A stretch of DNA of 10,089 bases from Novosphingobium sp. (GTDB lineage: Bacteria; Pseudomonadota; Alphaproteobacteria; Sphingomonadales; Sphingomonadaceae): assembly GCA_020853995.1 (NCBI GenBank), contig JADYXV010000104.1, positions 1-10,089 of the forward strand, in the 5' to 3' direction. The position numbers were made by a program, and so were the translations under genes. The notes under the pieces are model-generated. The model had not been told where the DNA came from, did no database searches, and saw nothing but the letters and a program-made list of their open reading frames with translations. This document shows positions 6,833 to 10,089 of the stretch, piece by piece. How positions within the stretch are numbered: the stretch's first letter is position 1; every line of letters starts with the position of its first letter.

Positions 6833-7543
6833 TCAGGCTGCTTCTCGCTCACGCACGGTGCGGAACTCGATCTTCTTGTCATAAGGCGCGCCGACGATCA
6901 TCCGCTGCACATAGACGCCGGGCAGGTGGATGCTGTCAGGATCAAGGCTGCCGAGCGGCACGATTTCTTCAACCTCTACCACGCAAACCTTGCCGCAGGT
7001 GGCGGCGGGCACGTTGAAATTGCGGGCAGTCTTGCGGAACACGACATTGCCGCTTTCATCGGCCTTCCACGCCTTGACCAGCGACAGATCGGCAAAGATG
7101 CCCTGTTCCAGCAAGTATTCCTGCCCGTTGAAAACCTTGGTTTCCTTGCCTTCGGCAACCAGCGTACCAACGCCGGTCTTAGTGTAGAAGCCGGGAATGC
7201 CTGCGCCGCCTGCGCGCATCCGTTCGGCCAGAGTGCCCTGGGGCGAAAATTCGACCTCCAGTTCGCCCGAGAGATACTGCCGCTCGAACTCCTTGTTTTC
7301 GCCGACATAGGACGAGATCATCTTGCGCACCTGATGCGTGCGCAGCAGCTTGCCGATGCCTTCGTTGTCAATCCCTGCGTTGTTGCTGGCAAAGGTCAGG
7401 CCTTTGACGCCGCTGTCGCGCACCGCATCCAGCAAGCGTTCGGGAACACCGCACAGGCCGAAACCGCCGCATGCAATCAGCAAGTCATCGCGCAACAGAC
7501 CGTCAAGCGCGGCTGCGGCATCGGCATAAAGCTTTTTGGACAT
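6833..7543 (-). CDS. scoA: Succinyl-CoA:3-oxoacid CoA-transferase subunit A
   Basis: The 236-residue alpha subunit pairs with ScoB. Its motifs are closely SCOT-like: GGFGLCGVPE (26-35), SNNAGIDN (53-60), SSYVGENKEFERQYLSGELE (77-96) and PQGTLAERMRAGGAGIP (101-117). The same blocks appear in mitochondrial OXCT1, which favours acetoacetate-type over 3-oxoadipate activity, though this cannot be proved from sequence. I choose the ATG at 7543 (MSKKLYAD) because AGGAGAGA lies 7 bases upstream; the ATG at 7582 would add 13 unrelated residues read through the Shine-Dalgarno. The gene is first in a minus-strand cluster with scoB and a GST, and it diverges from a LysR regulator, a classic arrangement for inducible catabolic genes. 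A small hairpin (GCCTGA/TCAGGC, 6822-6838) sits at its stop codon. Confidence 0.93.
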   Translation of the reverse strand: MSKKLYADAAAALDGLLRDDLLIACGGFGLCGVPERLLDAVRDSGVKGLTFASNNAGIDNEGIGKLLRTHQVRKMISSYVGENKEFERQYLSGELEVEFSPQGTLAERMRAGGAGIPGFYTKTGVGTLVAEGKETKVFNGQEYLLEQGIFADLSLVKAWKADESGNVVFRKTARNFNVPAATCGKVCVVEVEEIVPLGSLDPDSIHLPGVYVQRMIVGAPYDKKIEFRTVREREAA

Positions 7544-7550
7544 CGGGAAA

Positions 7551-7558
7551 TCTCTCCT
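7551..7558 (-). promoter_or_regulatory. Shine-Dalgarno fixing the scoA start
   Basis: AGGAGAGA on the minus strand lies 7 bases before the ATG at 7543 and supports the short start over the in-frame ATG at 7582. Confidence 0.75.
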
Positions 7559-7612
7559 GCGTTCTTTGCGCGGCGATAGCACAGCCGACGGATTGAAAAG
7601 AGCGATTGTTTT

Positions 7613-7628
7613 TTATCTTAATCGATAA
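7613..7628. promoter_or_regulatory. Candidate LysR-type regulator binding site
   Basis: TTATC (7613-7617) and GATAA (7624-7628) form an inverted repeat around a 6-base AT-rich spacer. Outer TTGTT (7606-7610) and AACAA (7627-7631) extend the symmetry if two to three bases are looped out. The site lies 15 bases before the LysR ATG and 70 bases upstream of scoA, in a 99-bp divergent gap, which is where LysR-type regulators usually bind. The gap is more AT-rich than the flanking genes. No strong sigma-70 hexamers stand out for either gene. Confidence 0.5.
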
Positions 7629-7642
7629 CAAAGTCTGATCAA

Positions 7643-8515
7643 ATGAAGCGAATTGCCATCTACCATCTTGAGACCCTGCTGTGGATCGCTCGGCTCGGCA
7701 CGTTTCGTGCGGCGGCCGAGCGGCTCAACACCACGCAGCCTGCCATATCTGCCCGCGTCCGCGAAATCGAGGAGCAGCTGGGCATCGCCATTTTCCGCCG
7801 GGAAGGGCGCAACATGGTGCTGACCGCGCGGGGAAGGCGGCTGGTGAAGGAGTGCGAGCCGCTGTGGGCGGGCTTTGAAAAGGCGCTGCTGACCGCTTCG
7901 GGCTTTGAAGGGGCCACCGGCACCGTGCGCATCGGCAGCGGAGAGATTGCCGCAGCATCATGTCTTCCGGCCTATGTGCAAGAAGTGGAGCGCGATCTGC
8001 CTGGCGTCACGCTGGAAATCGAACTCGACCTGACCGCGCGCATGCTCCAGCAATTGCTGGGCGGCATGATCGATATGGCGTTTCTGGCAGGACCTGTGGC
8101 CAGTCCGGGCATTCGAACGGTCGGGCTGGGGGCAGTCAGCCTTGTCTGGGTGGCGGGGCAAGAGACAGTGCGGGCAGGGGGATTTGCGCAAAACCTGCCG
8201 GTGTGGTCAATCCCCAGCCATTCACCGCTGCACGGCGTGACGCTTGAAACACTGGCGCAAGGCGTAATCACGCCGCGATCCATCAGCACTTGCAACAATG
8301 TGCGCACGTTGATCGAGATTATCAGCGGTGGCGGCGGTGCGGCCGTCCTGCCCGAACCGATGGTGCGATCCCTCCTGGCATCGGGCACGCTGGCCGAAGT
8401 GTTGCCGCGACCGGTGCGCAAGATCCAGTTCGAGGCCGCAATCCGGGGCACGGAAAGCGATCCGGTGGTGCTGGAACTGTTCCGCCGCGCGGCTGGTTTG
8501 CGGATCGATTCCTGA
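7643..8515 (+). CDS. LysR-type transcriptional regulator
   Basis: The 290-residue protein has the standard LysR length. The N-terminal winged helix-turn-helix (about 8-66) shows LGTFRAAAERLNTTQPAISARV (18-39), the family signature in which the Gln-Pro-Ala-Ile-Ser helix contacts DNA, followed by EIEEQLGIAIFRR and LTARG. The substrate-binding domain (about 93-285) begins with the usual GTVRIGSGEIAAAS segment. The gene is divergent from scoA with a candidate site between them, so it probably activates scoAB and the following GST in response to a pathway metabolite and represses itself; the inducer is unknown. No clear Shine-Dalgarno precedes the ATG, so translation may be weak or the start may be near the transcript end. 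The stop codon lies 6 bases from that of the convergent GST gene. Confidence 0.93.
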   Translation: MKRIAIYHLETLLWIARLGTFRAAAERLNTTQPAISARVREIEEQLGIAIFRREGRNMVLTARGRRLVKECEPLWAGFEKALLTASGFEGATGTVRIGSGEIAAASCLPAYVQEVERDLPGVTLEIELDLTARMLQQLLGGMIDMAFLAGPVASPGIRTVGLGAVSLVWVAGQETVRAGGFAQNLPVWSIPSHSPLHGVTLETLAQGVITPRSISTCNNVRTLIEIISGGGGAAVLPEPMVRSLLASGTLAEVLPRPVRKIQFEAAIRGTESDPVVLELFRRAAGLRIDS

Positions 8516-8526
8516 GAAACCTCAGG
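8511..8526. terminator. Short hairpin spanning both convergent stop codons
   Basis: CCTGAG (8511-8516) and CTCAGG (8521-8526) pair around an AAAC loop. The LysR TGA (8513-8515) and the complement of the GST TGA (8522-8524) lie in opposite arms. At 6 bp with no T-run it is a weak terminator candidate, but nothing else is present in the 6-base gap. Confidence 0.35.
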
Positions 8527-9193
8527 CGTTCACGTCCGCATAGTGCGCAGGCGGCTGGATCACGTCCATCCGTTCGGCCAGCAGCGGACGGAAACTGGGG
8601 CGGCTTTTGAACACCGAGTACCACCCGCGCGACTGTTCGTGGTTCGACCAGTCAATCCCGCCAAGGTAATCGGCCACCGAAATTTGTGCCGCCGCCGCAA
8701 GATCGGCAAGGCTCATCGTTGAACCTGCCAGCCAAGGGCGATTATCGATCAGAAAATCGATGTAATACAAATGTTCGTCAGCCAGACGGATCGCATCGCG
8801 CAAGCGTTTGCTATCGGGCGGTGATCGATAGACGAGCCGCTTTTTCATCCGTTCATCCAGAAACGGCCCGGTCACATCGGCATAAAAGCTTTCATCAAAC
8901 AGCGCGACCAGACGGCGGATTTCCGCGCGATTGGCCGCCGTGCCATTGATCATCGGCGTCTTGTCGACCGTCTCTTCGAAGTATTCGCAGATCGCGCGGC
9001 TATCGGCCAGACTGATGCCGCGTTCGGGATTCTGGATGGCGGGTGTGCGATAGGCCGGACTGATATTGCCGAACCCCTCACGCCGCTCCCACGGATTTTC
9101 GCGCACCAGATCATAAGGCACGCCCTTCTCGCTCAAGAGAAGCCGGACCTTGCGGCTGAACGGGCACAGGGGGAATTGATAGAGCTGCCACAT
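8522..9193 (-). CDS. Glutathione S-transferase family protein with N-terminal Cys motif
   Basis: The 223-residue protein has a thioredoxin-like N-terminal domain (about 1-75) with FPLCPFSRKVR (7-17), where C10 and the CPFS pattern resemble the active-site region of omega-class and similar Cys-type GSTs. The cis-Pro is in RTPAI (P51), and LADSRAICEYFE (62-73) carries the glutathione-contacting Asp-Ser. The helical C-terminal domain includes RPWLAGSTMSLADLAAAAQI, the conserved folding element of GSTs. A Cys-type enzyme would favour thiol transfer or deglutathionylation over conjugation, but this is inference. It is not closely similar to the GST at 5417-6100 by eye (that one has NYSSWS instead of CPFS), so the two do not look like a recent duplication. 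No good Shine-Dalgarno precedes the ATG. It is separated by 78 bases from the EAL remnant upstream. Confidence 0.88.
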   Translation of the reverse strand: MWQLYQFPLCPFSRKVRLLLSEKGVPYDLVRENPWERREGFGNISPAYRTPAIQNPERGISLADSRAICEYFEETVDKTPMINGTAANRAEIRRLVALFDESFYADVTGPFLDERMKKRLVYRSPPDSKRLRDAIRLADEHLYYIDFLIDNRPWLAGSTMSLADLAAAAQISVADYLGGIDWSNHEQSRGWYSVFKSRPSFRPLLAERMDVIQPPAHYADVNA

Positions 9194-9271
9194 AGCGGCG
9201 ATTCATTGCGCGGGGATGGGGGCGAAGTCCAGCCCTGTTGATATTTTGCGATGCACTATCCGGTACATGTC

Positions 9272-9976
9272 TTAGCGATCGTTGCCGTATTTCCTGAAAG
9301 GCTGGTCAATGAACGCTTCGGTAATTTCGCGCGCCAGCATCGGGCGCCCGTAAAGATAGCCTTGCACTTCGTGGCAGTGCAGCGATTTGAGCGCAGCTTC
9401 TTGCGCTGCTGTTTCGACGCCTTCAGCGATGACTTTCAGGCCGAGGGTCTGGGCCATGCCGATCACGGCCTTTACAATGGCGGCATCACTTTCCTCACGA
9501 TCGATATTGCGGATAAAGCTTTTGTCGATCTTGAGCCGGTCCAGCGGGTATTTCTGCAAGAGGCTGAGCGAGGCAAAGCCAGTGCCGAAATCATCAAACG
9601 CAATGGCGATCCCGAAGTTCTTGAGGCGTTGCAACGTGGCGGTTGCTTCCTCATCATGACGCAGAACGGTGTTTTCGGTTATTTCAACCTCGAACGCTTC
9701 TGCACCAAGGCCATGCCGTGCCAGCGCGTTGCGGATCACGTCGTACAACCTGCCCGAGCGCAACTGCACCGGGAACAGGTTCACGCCGACACGAAGCGAG
9801 CCGAGGCCAGCTTCTTTCCAATTCGCTGCCGCTGCACAGGCTTGATCGATGATCCAATCACCGACGTCTTCGGCAATGGCGCTTTCTTCAAGAATGCTGA
9901 TGAATGTCTGTGGGGCCAGCAAGCCATGATCAGGGTGACGCCAGCGCAAAAGTGCCTCGACCCGTAAGCGGGGCAA
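9272..9976 (-). pseudogene. EAL-domain c-di-GMP phosphodiesterase, N-terminally truncated
   Basis: About 234 residues cover most of an EAL domain, which hydrolyses cyclic di-GMP to pGpG. Catalytic elements are present: VEALLRWRHP (6-15, the EAL Glu at 7), VNL (N66), EITE (98-101), DDFGTGFASLS (128-138), LKIDKSF (148-154), AEGVE (184-188) and QGY (205-207). What is missing is the first roughly 30 residues of the domain, including the usual 'YQP' substrate-binding strand. Upstream, an in-frame TAA lies at 9989-9991, only 13 bases before the first usable codon, a TTG at 9976 with no Shine-Dalgarno. No frame between there and 10089 restores the missing part. EAL proteins normally also carry PAS, GGDEF or sensor domains. 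I read it as a remnant of a larger gene; translation from the TTG would give a protein unlikely to bind substrate. A real short variant or an assembly error is possible. Confidence 0.7.
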
Positions 9977-10089
9977 ATTCCCGGGCGGTTATGCTGGAGC
10001 GGCTATGACGAGTTGGGGCAGCCATGGGACAGGTGTTGCGCCTTGGACGCCGAAGCGATCACCAAGGAACTGGTAGAATGAGATGCCGA
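9977..10089. other. Right-edge sequence of unclear origin
   Basis: These 113 bases precede the EAL remnant. On the minus strand the frame in line with the EAL domain is open from the window edge to the TAA at 9989 but does not resemble an EAL or GGDEF segment. On the plus strand a short frame ends in TGA at about 10078-10080 and reads LCWSGYDELGQPW and, further on, AEAITKELVE. It is faintly like small alphaproteobacterial hypothetical proteins with a 'W.GYDE' motif, and may be a decayed fragment. I do not call a gene. Confidence 0.25.

Noticed and set aside
6809..7579. Long plus-strand open frame antisense to scoA (also those antisense to scoB, the receptor and the EAL gene)
   Set aside because: These are shadows on GC-rich coding DNA. 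The minus-strand frames carry clear family motifs and the antisense products carry none.
5417..9193. The two GST genes as a recent duplication flanking the sco-LysR unit
   Set aside because: Their active-site regions differ (NYSSWS versus CPFS) and the rest shows little similarity by eye.
1..10089. Mobile element, defence island, CRISPR or phage-like system
   Set aside because: No transposase, integrase, direct-repeat array, tRNA attachment site or toxin-antitoxin pair could be found, and composition looks even across the window.

Overview
The window looks like chromosomal DNA from a GC-rich alphaproteobacterium, most likely a member of the Sphingomonadales (Novosphingobium/Sphingomonas-like). 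This is inferred from the style of the TonB-dependent receptor, the HisKA_2-type 'HRVANSLQ' histidine kinase and the mix of genes. No RNA gene, insertion sequence, CRISPR array or phage gene was seen. Coding density is high and most genes are ordinary housekeeping or accessory metabolism.

Layout from left to right. (1) The 3' end of an unrecognised plus-strand gene (2-109) overlaps a DUF1295 membrane protein gene (102-899). Two hairpins follow, the first a good bidirectional terminator. (2) A minus-strand TonB-dependent receptor gene (995-3331) is complete from signal peptide to terminal Phe but is cut by one in-frame amber codon at 1583-1585. It diverges from a TetR-family regulator (3496-4107), and the intergenic region carries a perfect 8-bp-arm inverted repeat at 3386-3407 that overlaps the likely receptor promoter. 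(3) A cytosolic PAS/HisKA_2 histidine kinase (4179-5249, minus) converges on the TetR gene; no response regulator is nearby. (4) A minus-strand cluster scoA (6833-7543), scoB (6120-6779) and a glutathione S-transferase gene (5417-6100) looks like one operon. It diverges from a LysR-type regulator (7643-8515), with a TTATC-N6-GATAA site between them. (5) A second glutathione S-transferase gene (8522-9193, minus) converges on the LysR gene with only 6 bp between the stop codons. (6) At the right edge an EAL-domain gene (9272-9976, minus) keeps its catalytic residues but lacks the first roughly 30 residues of the domain, so it is probably a remnant.

Two regulator/target pairs organise the window: TetR with an outer-membrane receptor, and LysR with succinyl-CoA:3-oxoacid CoA-transferase, which would feed acetoacetate or a similar 3-oxoacid into acetyl-CoA. 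I see no convincing undescribed multi-gene system. The points most worth checking are the amber codon in the receptor, the two divergent operator candidates, and the broken EAL gene with its odd flanking sequence.
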